Part shown: positions 1-6,233 of the stretch, piece by piece
Position numbering within the stretch: the first letter of the stretch is position 1
Layout of the letters: every line of letters begins with the position of its first letter
Assembly (NCBI GenBank): GCA_020200195.1
Contig: JAIVJE010000012.1
Location: 1-11,622 of the forward strand
Source: Acidobacteriota bacterium
GTDB taxonomy: Bacteria; Acidobacteriota; Vicinamibacteria; Vicinamibacterales; 2-12-FULL-66-21
Length of the DNA: 11,622 nt
Direction of reading: 5' to 3'
Translations under genes and position numbers: made by a program
The notes under the pieces: model-generated
The model's input: only the letters and a program-made list of their open reading frames with translations
Databases searched by the model: none
Told to the model about the DNA's origin: nothing

Positions 1-227
1 AGCGGCTTGTTCTGTTCAGCCGCATGATCTTTGTAGTTCAGGCCGACGCACACGAGCTTTGACGGCATGACGGGGGGAAGAAGGCGATGACCGGCGGGCG
101 CGATGCGATCCCCGAGCTCGTGCGACCCGACAATGTCACCGTTGACGAGACGCCATTCAGTGTCGTCCCCCTGCTGCACGACGTAGCGCGGCACCCCCTG
201 ATGCTCGATGCGGTAGTAGCGCTTCAT
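1..227 (-). CDS. Fumarylacetoacetate hydrolase family protein (5' part only)
   Basis: Partial gene: it starts at the ATG at 227 and runs off the left edge after 75 complete codons. The visible protein begins MKRYYRIEHQGVPRYVV and contains PSKLVCVGLNYKDHAAE at about residues 56-72. The latter is the characteristic opening of the FAH catalytic domain, preceded by the short N-terminal domain seen in 2-hydroxyhepta-2,4-diene-1,7-dioate isomerase/5-oxopent-3-ene-tricarboxylate decarboxylase-like members. These are cytoplasmic, metal-dependent enzymes that cleave or isomerise C-C bonds in 2-oxo acids. The metal-binding acidic residues lie beyond the window, so substrate and activity cannot be judged. 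The ATG overlaps the stop of the upstream lipoprotein gene as ATGA (224-227), which suggests translational coupling. A weak AGGAAG Shine-Dalgarno (238-243 on the plus strand) lies 10 nt upstream. Family assignment is strong; the exact reaction is unknown. Confidence 0.88.
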   Translation of the reverse strand, partial: MKRYYRIEHQGVPRYVVQQGDDTEWRLVNGDIVGSHELGDRIAPAGHRLLPPVMPSKLVCVGLNYKDHAAEQNKP

Positions 228-1405
228 CGTGCCGTCGCTTCCTGGCGCGCGGACTGCGGACTGGCGTTGGGCGGCGTCGCCTTGTCGACCGCGACGATGG
301 CATAAACGTAGCGCACGCCCGGAGAGATCGCCGTGTCGCTGTAGGTGGTTTCGACGATCGGCGCGGGCGTGAGCGCCTGAAGTGTGTCACCCGGTGACTC
401 ACCGCGCAAGACCACGTATCCGGCGAGGTCGGTTTCTGCGTTCGCGTCCCAGATCAGATTGATGACGCCGGAACCGGCCACGACCTCGAGCCCTTTCGGC
501 GCCGCGGGTGGAAAGATGTCCGCAGCCGTCACGCAAGCCGGCGCCGACGGATCGCTTTCGATCGCGACGCCGGCGACAGTCGTCACGAGCCGGAGGGTAA
601 AACACTGTTCGGTACCGACGGTGACGCCCGCGTGCTCGTACGTCCCGGCCGGTACCGGTGCCGGATTGAGCGGGGTCAACGGATCCGCGGCGTTGTAGAC
701 GTTGAACGCGGGAGGGGCCGCTCCCCCCTCGACGGCTGGCACCGTCCACTCTAGAATCACGGCGGATTCCGTCGAACGAGCCGCGACTCCGGTCGGCGGC
801 GGCGGCGCCGGTCCGAGCGGGACACCGATGCGCGGGGAAACCTCGCCAGGCCGTCCGCTCCGCGCCACACCTCGCAGCACATAAATCCGGACGGCCGCTT
901 TCATGCTCTCGGCCGTCAGTTCCTCGGTGAAGGTGGCGGTATCGCCGGGACCGGGACGCGTGTCCGGCGTCGCCCCCGGCGTAGACTCCCCTTCACTCGC
1001 TGGCGGCCGCACCGGAACCGTGCCGACCACACGCGCTTTGGTCAGCAAATCGCGATTGGGCGGAGTCGGCCCGCCAGGCGCCAGGTCGATGGCGTAGATC
1101 TCGACGCGATCCAGATCGATCTGGCCCTGTCCGCCGGCGTTGCGTGTGGGGAGCACAAATCGGATGTGCACGGAAGGCCCGAGGCGCCGCACGGACACCC
1201 CACTCACCGCCGCGGGCACGACGTGCAGCGGCGCGAGCGGCGCTCCCTTCTTCCCGCAACCGGCCGCCAGGCCCATGACGAGCAGTGGAACGGCCATCGC
1301 GCGCAACCACCGAAGCGGAACCGCGCGTCCGGAACCAACCGGGCGGCGCCATCCGTGCGGAACCACGCGTGCGGTACCACCCGTGCGGAACCACCCGTGC
1401 GTCAC
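224..1405 (-). CDS. LptM-like lipoprotein with fibronectin type III domains
   Basis: Exported lipoprotein of unknown function, up to 393 aa. A lipobox (LAAGC, Cys50 of the longest reading) is followed by GKKGAPLAPL. This resembles the CGxKGPLxxP start of LptM/YifL-type lipoproteins, which in E. coli bind the LPS translocon LptD. The remainder (about residues 60-393) looks like three fibronectin type III-like beta-sandwich units. The clearest is the last (about 297-390), with PPAAPKGLEVV, INLIWDAN and YVYAIVAVD. The start is uncertain. The GTG at 1405 overlaps the hslU stop as GTGA but gives a 49-residue leader built of repeats; TTG at 1306 or ATG at 1297 would give compact signal peptides of 16 or 13 residues before the cysteine. 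No good Shine-Dalgarno decides between them. The gene lies between hslU and the FAH gene with 4-bp overlaps on both sides. Lipoprotein and FnIII calls are firm; an LptD-related role is inference. Confidence 0.85.
   Translation of the reverse strand: MTHGWFRTGGTARVVPHGWRRPVGSGRAVPLRWLRAMAVPLLVMGLAAGCGKKGAPLAPLHVVPAAVSGVSVRRLGPSVHIRFVLPTRNAGGQGQIDLDRVEIYAIDLAPGGPTPPNRDLLTKARVVGTVPVRPPASEGESTPGATPDTRPGPGDTATFTEELTAESMKAAVRIYVLRGVARSGRPGEVSPRIGVPLGPAPPPPTGVAARSTESAVILEWTVPAVEGGAAPPAFNVYNAADPLTPLNPAPVPAGTYEHAGVTVGTEQCFTLRLVTTVAGVAIESDPSAPACVTAADIFPPAAPKGLEVVAGSGVINLIWDANAETDLAGYVVLRGESPGDTLQALTPAPIVETTYSDTAISPGVRYVYAIVAVDKATPPNASPQSARQEATAR
1297..1405. repeat. 14-bp degenerate tandem repeat at the hslU/lipoprotein junction
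   Basis: About eight head-to-tail 14-bp units. The best preserved are CCGTGCGGAACCAC (1353-1366), GCGTGCGGTACCAC (1367-1380) and CCGTGCGGAACCAC (1381-1394). More diverged units extend left to about 1297, and a broken unit starts at 1395. The array lies entirely inside the 5' part of the lipoprotein reading frame. Since 14 is not a multiple of 3, the peptide repeats every 42 nt as a 14-residue motif (HGWFRTGGTARVVP, then HGWRRPVGSGRAVP), with no stop in that frame. Confidence 0.8.
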
Positions 1406-2784
1406 AGCACGTACCGTGAAAGGTCCTCGTTCCGGACGATGTCGGCGAGCATGCGATCGACGTAGGCCTCATCGATGGTGACAGACTTGTCGGCGAGGTC
1501 CGGTGCCTCGAACGAAACTTCGTCGAGCAGGCGCTCCATGACGGTGTGCAGGCGGCGCGCGCCGATGTTCTCCGTGCGCTCGTTCACCAGCGTGGCGAAG
1601 TCCGCAATGCGCCCAATCGCCCCTTCGGTGAAGCGGAGCGAAACCCCTTCGGTCGACAGGAGCGCGGTGTATTGCTTGATCAGCGCGCTCTGGGGCTCGG
1701 TGAGAATGCGGACGAAGTCCTCGCGCCCGAGCGCCTCGAGCTCGACCCGGATGGGAAATCGTCCCTGCAGCTCCGGAATCAGGTCGGACGGCTTCGAGAC
1801 GTGAAAGGCACCGGCGGCGATGAACAGGATGTGGTCGGTACGGACCATGCCGTACTTCGTGTTGACCGTCGTCCCCTCGACAATCGGCAGAATGTCGCGC
1901 TGCACGCCTTCGCGGCTGACGTCGGGACCTGGCCCGCCCTCGCGTCCGGCAACCTTGTCGATCTCGTCGATGAAAATGATGCCGGCCTGCTGCACGCGGT
2001 CGACCGCCGCGCGGGCGACCATTTCCATGTCGATGAGCTTCTGCTCCTCTTCCTGCGCGAGCGCGATGAGCGCCTCCGGAATGCGCAGCTTGCGCTTTCG
2101 CGTTCGGCCCTGAAAGAGCCCGGGCAGCATGTCCTTCATGTTGATGTCGACTTCCTCGACCGAGGAACCCGCGATGATCTCAAAGGAAGGAAAGGTCTTC
2201 TCCCTGACGTCGATCTCGACCTGTTTGTGATCGAGCCGTCCGTCACGGAGCTGCTCTCGCAGCTTCTCGCGGGTCCGCTGCGCCTGCTCGCGAATGGAAG
2301 CCGCCTGCTCGTCGTACTCGGAGGCCTGTGGCAGAGGCGGCAGCAGCAGGTCGAGCACCCGCTCTTCGGCGGCCTGACGCGCCTTCTCTCGCACTTCGAC
2401 CAGCCGCTCTTCGCGCACCATGTCGACCGCCAGCTCGACCAGGTCGCGCACCATCGATTCGACGTCGCGCCCGACATAGCCGACCTCGGTGTACTTCGAT
2501 GCTTCGACTTTGATGAAGGGGGACTGCGCGAGTCGCGCGAGCCGCCGGGCGATCTCGGTCTTCCCGACGCCGGTGGGCCCGATCATCAGGATGTTCTTCG
2601 GCGCCACTTCTTCGGCAAGCTCCGGCGCGAGCTTCTGCCGGCGCAGCCGGTTGCGCAGCGCAATAGCGACTGCCCGCTTCGCGCCCTTCTGGCCGATTAC
2701 GTACTTATCCAGCTCGCGCACGATCTGACGCGGCGTCAGCGATGCGGTAGTCGATGCAGTGGTTTCCGGAAGGTAAATGGGCAT
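1402..2784 (-). CDS. hslU: HslU, ATPase subunit of the HslVU protease
   Basis: AAA+ unfoldase of the cytoplasmic HslVU (ClpYQ) protease; it forms hexamers that thread substrates into HslV. The 460-aa product is near the usual family length of about 440-470. Visible landmarks: N-terminal LTPRQIVRELDKYVIGQKGAKRAVAIA split here as LTPRQIVRELDKYVI and GQKGAKRAVA (16-40); Walker A GPTGVGKT (69-76); pore loop GYVG (102-105); a charged, helical I-domain (about 115-235); Walker B FIDEID (271-276); sensor-1 region FIAAGAF (321-327); sensor-2 GARRLHT (408-414). The C-terminus EDLSRYVL closely matches the family's conserved tail, which docks into HslV and activates it. The ATG at 2784 is chosen because MPIYLPE precedes the conserved N-terminus directly and it follows the hslV stop by 8 nt; a longer open frame reaching upstream runs through hslV in another frame and is not real. 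No strong Shine-Dalgarno, so coupling to hslV is likely. Confidence 0.98.
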   Translation of the reverse strand: MPIYLPETTASTTASLTPRQIVRELDKYVIGQKGAKRAVAIALRNRLRRQKLAPELAEEVAPKNILMIGPTGVGKTEIARRLARLAQSPFIKVEASKYTEVGYVGRDVESMVRDLVELAVDMVREERLVEVREKARQAAEERVLDLLLPPLPQASEYDEQAASIREQAQRTREKLREQLRDGRLDHKQVEIDVREKTFPSFEIIAGSSVEEVDINMKDMLPGLFQGRTRKRKLRIPEALIALAQEEEQKLIDMEMVARAAVDRVQQAGIIFIDEIDKVAGREGGPGPDVSREGVQRDILPIVEGTTVNTKYGMVRTDHILFIAAGAFHVSKPSDLIPELQGRFPIRVELEALGREDFVRILTEPQSALIKQYTALLSTEGVSLRFTEGAIGRIADFATLVNERTENIGARRLHTVMERLLDEVSFEAPDLADKSVTIDEAYVDRMLADIVRNEDLSRYVL

Positions 2785-2792
2785 GTCCCGCG

Positions 2793-3320
2793 TTACAGCG
2801 TCTCGATCGTGATCGTGGCGTTCGTGTAGATGCAGATCCCTGCAGCGATCGACATCGCTTCGCCGGCGATGCGATGCGCGTCGAGATTGGTGTGCCGCGC
2901 CAGCGCCTTCGCCGCCGCCATGGCGTAGGCGCCGCCCGACCCTATCGCGATAATCCCGTCGTCTGGTTCGATGAGATCGCCGTTTCCGGAGAGTAGGTAC
3001 GTCACTTTCGGATCCATGACGATCAGCATCGCTTCCAGACGACGCAGCATTCGATCGGTCCGCCAGTCCTTGGCGAGCTCGACCGCGGAGCGCTCCAGAT
3101 TGCCGCGGTACTGCTCGAGCTTCGCTTCGAAGCGCGAGAACAGTGCAAAGGAGTCCGCAGCCGACCCGGCAAAGCCGGCGAGGATCCGGTCGTTGTACAA
3201 TTTGCGGATCTTCTTGGCGCTCTGCTTGACGACGGTGTCGCCGAAGGTCACCTGGCCGTCGCTGGCCATGACGGTGTGATCGCGGTGGCGGACGGCAAGC
3301 ACGGTGGTGGCGCGAAACAT
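2793..3320 (-). CDS. hslV: HslV, threonine peptidase subunit of HslVU
   Basis: Proteasome-beta-like threonine protease (family T1) that assembles as two stacked hexamers and is gated by HslU. The 175-aa product shows TTVLAVRH (5-12), SDGQVTFGDTVVKQ (20-33), the AGFAGSAADSFALF segment (48-61) and IGSGGAYAMAAAKAL near residue 125, all family hallmarks. In E. coli only the initiator Met is removed to expose the catalytic Thr. Here the reading is MFRATTV, so a four-residue propeptide (MFRA) must be cleaved to free Thr5, a form seen in HslV of several other phyla. It is the first gene of the leftward operon hslV-hslU-lipoprotein-FAH. The start at 3320 is the only one keeping the N-terminus intact. 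Upstream there is no obvious Shine-Dalgarno; a G-rich heptad repeat lies about 30 bp further up. Confidence 0.98.
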   Translation of the reverse strand: MFRATTVLAVRHRDHTVMASDGQVTFGDTVVKQSAKKIRKLYNDRILAGFAGSAADSFALFSRFEAKLEQYRGNLERSAVELAKDWRTDRMLRRLEAMLIVMDPKVTYLLSGNGDLIEPDDGIIAIGSGGAYAMAAAKALARHTNLDAHRIAGEAMSIAAGICIYTNATITIETL

Positions 3321-3556
3321 TGGAAGGGGCTGATTTCGAGTCTATAACAAGGGAAAAGGGAATAGGAAAAGGGACAAGGGACAAGGGACAAGGGAAAAGG
3401 GACGAAACCCAGAGTGTCCCCGGTGCCGGACGGGTTGGACTGAGAAGCGGACACCAGTCCGGTGGTCCCGCAGGTTAGAATGAACAAAACAGCGTCACGG
3501 CCCGGCTCGACCGGTGGCAGATCTGTTGCTTCAACCGGTTGTCAGGAGCACTCTAC
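3321..3556. other. Divergent intergenic region between hslV and the PEGA gene
   Basis: 236 bp serving both the leftward hslVU operon and the rightward PEGA gene. Contents: a possible hslV -10 box TATAGA on the minus strand (3341-3346) without a convincing -35; the G-rich heptad array (3348-3403); a bulged inverted repeat GGACACC-AGTCC-GGTGGTCC (3449-3468); a weak plus-strand -10-like TAGAAT (3476-3481) without a good -35; and a perfect 10-bp palindrome CAACCGGTTG (3532-3541) just before the PEGA Shine-Dalgarno. No open frame in it looks protein-coding. Promoter positions are guesses. Confidence 0.5.
3348..3403. repeat. G-rich heptad microsatellite (GGGACAA-type), potential G-quadruplex
   Basis: Seven GGG runs on the plus strand begin at 3351, 3358, 3371, 3378, 3385, 3392 and 3399. 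The last five are in perfect 7-bp register (GGGACAA, with GGGAAAA variants); the first two are also 7 bp apart. Four consecutive runs with 4-nt loops meet the usual G-quadruplex pattern. The array is non-coding and lies 28-83 bp upstream of the hslV start, on the non-transcribed side of the gene, so the hslV-sense strand is C-rich. Confidence 0.85.
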
Positions 3557-4480
3557 ATGACTCGTCACAAGTTACTGATCGGTGCCGTCGCGGTGACTTT
3601 CGCCGTAAGTGTTGCGCCCGCGTGGGCCGGTCAGGGAAAGCCCGGCGGTGAGGGCGGTCCGGCCGGCGGTGGCGGGGAGTCGCGGCCGAGCAGCGGCGGC
3701 GGCGGAAGCGAATCCAGACCATCCGGGGGCGGCAGTAGCGGCGGGTCGTCCGGATCCTCGAGTGGCGGATTCAGCGGCGCGCCCTCCAGCGAGAGCGCCG
3801 CAAGCCGGCCGTCCAGCAGCGGGCCGACTCGTGAGCGCGCAAACGCCAGTGCGCCGTCACGCCGCGGCGAGTCCGGCGCCAATCGCGCCGTGCCGCGCTC
3901 GAGCGTCAGCAGTGACGCGGCGCGTGGCCGTACGCCGTCAACGGCGGCCGCCTCTGCGGGTGTCGACGAGCGCACGTCCGCTCCGGATCGCGCGGTCCCG
4001 GTGTACAGCCGCCCGCGTCAGGGCCGGCCACCGGTGGGCTCCGCCGGCGTGCGCACGTCGCCGCCGCCCCGGTCGCGCGATTGGTACTACACGAATTACG
4101 GTCGCTATGGCTACGGCTACTACATGCCCGGATTTGGCTACGGGTCGGGCTTCTACTACTACGACCCGTTCATGTACGGCTACGGTGGCGCGTACTACGG
4201 CTACCAGGGGGGTTACGGCGGCGGGTATGGCCGCGGCTCGCGATACGACACGGGTGCGATCAGACTCAAAGTGAAGCCGCGGAACGCCCAGGTCTTCGTC
4301 GATGGCTACTTCGTCGGCACCATCGACAGTTACGACGGCATCTTCCAGCGGCTCGGCATCGAAGCCGGCGGTCACCGGATTGAAATCCGCGCAGATGGGT
4401 TCGAGCCTTTGCAGTTCGACGTTCTGATCACGCCGGGCGAAACGATCACCTATAAGGGCGAGATGCGGCGGCACCCGTAG
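3557..4480 (+). CDS. Secreted Gly/Ser- and Tyr/Gly-rich PEGA-domain protein
   Basis: Exported 307-aa protein of unknown role. Residues 1-24 form a Sec signal peptide (MTRHKLL, hydrophobic core, cleavage likely after AWA24). Residues 25-90 are Gly/Ser/Pro-rich low complexity; 91-175 are Arg/Ser/Pro-rich and probably disordered; 177-229 form a striking Tyr/Gly tract (YGRYGYGYYMPG, GGAYYGYQGGYGGGYG). Residues 234-303 are a PEGA domain (VKPRNAQVFVDGYFVGTID and ITPGETITYKGEM), a beta-sandwich found in surface and S-layer-type proteins. The start is set at the ATG at 3557, with AGGAG at 3544-3548, 8 nt away; a TTG at 3539 lies upstream of this ribosome site and is rejected. PEGA proteins are usually cell-envelope attached; the Tyr/Gly tract could be adhesive or self-associating, which is inference. 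The small membrane gene follows after 5 nt. Confidence 0.92.
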   Translation: MTRHKLLIGAVAVTFAVSVAPAWAGQGKPGGEGGPAGGGGESRPSSGGGGSESRPSGGGSSGGSSGSSSGGFSGAPSSESAASRPSSSGPTRERANASAPSRRGESGANRAVPRSSVSSDAARGRTPSTAAASAGVDERTSAPDRAVPVYSRPRQGRPPVGSAGVRTSPPPRSRDWYYTNYGRYGYGYYMPGFGYGSGFYYYDPFMYGYGGAYYGYQGGYGGGYGRGSRYDTGAIRLKVKPRNAQVFVDGYFVGTIDSYDGIFQRLGIEAGGHRIEIRADGFEPLQFDVLITPGETITYKGEMRRHP

Positions 4481-4485
4481 CAGGT

Positions 4486-4860
4486 TTGCTCCGGTTGCTC
4501 TCGATCCTCGCGGCAGTCTCAGGCCTCTACGACATCGTCGTAGGGGCCTTTCTTCTTTTCGGCGCCGATCGGCTCGCGGCGATCTTCGGCGTTCCTCCCG
4601 CGAGCCCGCGGATATTCTCCGATCTCAACGCCCTCTTTCTCATCGCGGTCGGCGCCGGCTATTACCTGCCGTGGCAGGATCCGGTCCGTTACCGCGGATA
4701 TCTCTGGGTGATGGGTCCGTTTCTCAAAGGAGCGGGCGCGTCGGCGTTTCTGCTCGACTACCTGTTTCGAGGATCGCCGGCGTCGTTCCTGTTCTTTGCG
4801 GCGTGCGACGGAACGCTGGCGCTTCTCACCTTGTGGGCGCTGCTCCGCGACAACAGGTAG
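4486..4860 (+). CDS. Small four-helix membrane protein, function unknown
   Basis: Hypothetical integral membrane protein, up to 124 aa. Four hydrophobic helices are evident at about residues 5-27, 45-62, 72-93 and 99-119, joined by short loops (FGADRLAAIFGVPPASPR, YLPWQDPVRYRGY) and ending RDNR. I do not recognise a named family; the pattern (SGLYDIVVG start, LNALFLIAVGAGYY in helix 2) resembles small uncharacterised membrane proteins. No ATG is available: TTG at 4486 is the longest start, and TTG at 4495 is better placed behind a weak AGCAGG (4479-4484). It follows the PEGA stop by 5 nt, so it would be co-transcribed. Two oddities bear on whether it is expressed: a terminator-like hairpin occupies codons 13-21, and the last 103 bp overlap the tail of the permease gene on the opposite strand. 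Coding is supported by sustained hydrophobicity and amphipathic loops, not by homology. Confidence 0.68.
   Translation: MLRLLSILAAVSGLYDIVVGAFLLFGADRLAAIFGVPPASPRIFSDLNALFLIAVGAGYYLPWQDPVRYRGYLWVMGPFLKGAGASAFLLDYLFRGSPASFLFFAACDGTLALLTLWALLRDNR
4522..4560 (+). terminator. Intrinsic terminator-like hairpin 42 bp past the PEGA stop
   Basis: Left arm GGCCTCTACGAC (4522-4533), loop ATC, right arm GTCGTAGGGGCC (4537-4548). This is a 12-bp stem with a single U-G wobble, followed at once by TTTCTTCTTTTC (4549-4560). Stem strength, short loop and T-rich tail fit a Rho-independent terminator for plus-strand transcription from the PEGA gene. It lies within the predicted first helix of the small membrane protein, so it may instead act as an attenuator or be a by-product of coding. 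Confidence 0.55.
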
Positions 4861-6221
4861 TAGACGGGCAGGCCTGCGGCAATGACGGCAAGGCCGACGA
4901 GCGCCGTGCGGCCATTGCGGATCATTTCGTTGACGACGATGACCGCGCTCGCGATCACGAAGATGCCGGGCGCCCAAGGATAGCCCCACGCGCGGAACGG
5001 TCGCGGCGCGTCCGGCTCGCGCCGTCGCAGGACGAACAGGGCGGCTACGGCGATCGCCGCGAAGAGAACGACCGCGAACCCCGTGTAACTGACGAGCTGT
5101 GAAAGCGTGCCCGACAGCACGAGCACACCGCTCCACAGGCCCTGCGCCACGATCGCCATGGCCGGCGTCCGATATCGCGGATGCACGGTTGCCGCGGACC
5201 GAAAGAACAGTCCGTCGCGCGCCATCGCGTAGTACACGCGCGGACCCGCGAGTACCATCGCACTGATGCTCGCCGCAATGCTGACGATTCCGAAGACGGC
5301 CAGCAGATTGCCCGCCACGAATCCGAACAGCCGCTCGGCGACGGTGTCGATCAGTCGACCTCCGGGCAGCGTCGCGAGATCGCCGATCGGCATCGCATAT
5401 AGATACACCGCGTTGAGCGCGAGGTAGATGAGCACAACGGCCGTCGTGCCGAGGCCAAGCGCCAGCGGCACATTGCGGCCCGGGTCGCGGACTTCCTCCG
5501 CGACGTACGCGGCCGCGTTCCAACCCGAGTAGCTGAACATCACCGGCACTAGCGCCAGGAGAAGCCCCGGTGCGGCGAAGGTGGCGTCAGCCGTGAAGTG
5601 AGCCGTGCTGCCGTTACCTACCGTGAAGCCGATCCCCATGAAGACAACCAGCGCTGTGACTTTGACGCCCGCGAGCACGTTCTGCACGAGCCGGCCGGGG
5701 CCGAGGCCTCGCACGTGCAGCACTGTGAGCATCGCGATCACGGCGAGTGCGACGACCGTTCTCGGCGACGCGGCCAGCGGCAGAAGCGGAACCATAAAGA
5801 ACGGAGTGGGATCGGCCAGCCCTGGGAAGAAGCGGCCCACATAGTCGGCAAGTGAGAGGGCAAGGGCCGCAATCGCTCCGGTGAAGCCCGCAACGAAAGA
5901 TGTCCATCCAGTGAGGAATGCGGCCCTCGGTCCGAACGCGTCCCGCAGGTACACGTATTCGCCACCTGCGCGCGGGCGCAGGGCGGCGAGCTCTGCATAG
6001 GCCATCGCGCCGGCGAATGCCAGGGCACCGCCGATTAGCCACACTGACAACATCGCCAGGGGGTGCGGCGCCATCTGCGCCACGATGACAGGCACGAAGA
6101 AGATACCGCCGCCGATGACGTTGGAAATGACAATCGCCGCCGCGTCCAGCGGGCCGAGCCGGCGATCGAGCGTCACCGCGTCGCGGCCGTTGGTCGTGGA
6201 ACGAGATGTGGACTGCGGCAC
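4758..6221 (-). CDS. APC-superfamily amino acid permease
   Basis: Twelve-helix inner-membrane transporter of the amino acid-polyamine-organocation superfamily, 487 aa, a usual length. TM1 carries the substrate-site signature VISNVIGGGIFFVP (about 31-44), and TM2-3 contain AYAELAALRPRAGGEYVYL, typical of the LAT/SteT-like branch; further helices include SGWNAAAYVAEEVRDPGRN. Likely substrate is an amino acid, not further resolvable. The GTG at 6221 is the longest start, 12 nt after the upstream lipoprotein stop; no Shine-Dalgarno is visible, and GTG at codon 16 is an alternative. It is the last gene of the sigma-led operon. The transporter fold ends near GLPVYYLLSR; the following tail of about 34 hydrophilic residues (SSAHKVRSASVPSHAAKNR...) is encoded antisense to the 3' end of the small membrane gene. 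No terminator was seen after it. Confidence 0.93.
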   Translation of the reverse strand: MPQSTSRSTTNGRDAVTLDRRLGPLDAAAIVISNVIGGGIFFVPVIVAQMAPHPLAMLSVWLIGGALAFAGAMAYAELAALRPRAGGEYVYLRDAFGPRAAFLTGWTSFVAGFTGAIAALALSLADYVGRFFPGLADPTPFFMVPLLPLAASPRTVVALAVIAMLTVLHVRGLGPGRLVQNVLAGVKVTALVVFMGIGFTVGNGSTAHFTADATFAAPGLLLALVPVMFSYSGWNAAAYVAEEVRDPGRNVPLALGLGTTAVVLIYLALNAVYLYAMPIGDLATLPGGRLIDTVAERLFGFVAGNLLAVFGIVSIAASISAMVLAGPRVYYAMARDGLFFRSAATVHPRYRTPAMAIVAQGLWSGVLVLSGTLSQLVSYTGFAVVLFAAIAVAALFVLRRREPDAPRPFRAWGYPWAPGIFVIASAVIVVNEMIRNGRTALVGLAVIAAGLPVYYLLSRSSAHKVRSASVPSHAAKNRNDAGDPRNR

Positions 6222-6233
6222 GCGTGGAGAACG

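Noticed and set aside
1546..2829. Long plus-strand open frame of 427 codons opposite hslU
   Set aside because: It is the antisense shadow of hslU in high-GC DNA; the peptide has no signal, domain or plausible ribosome site, while hslU on the other strand is unmistakable.
2785..3384. N-terminal extension of the hslU frame to 660 codons
   Set aside because: The extension reads hslV in another frame and the G-rich repeat; the peptide is Arg-rich and family members begin at the MPIYLPE methionine at 2784.
3348..3403. CRISPR array reading of the heptad repeats
   Set aside because: Units of 7 bp with no unique spacers and no cas genes nearby; it is a microsatellite.
4868..4877. Perfect palindrome GCAGGCCTGC
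   Set aside because: It lies within the permease coding sequence, has no T tract and is expected by chance at this GC content.
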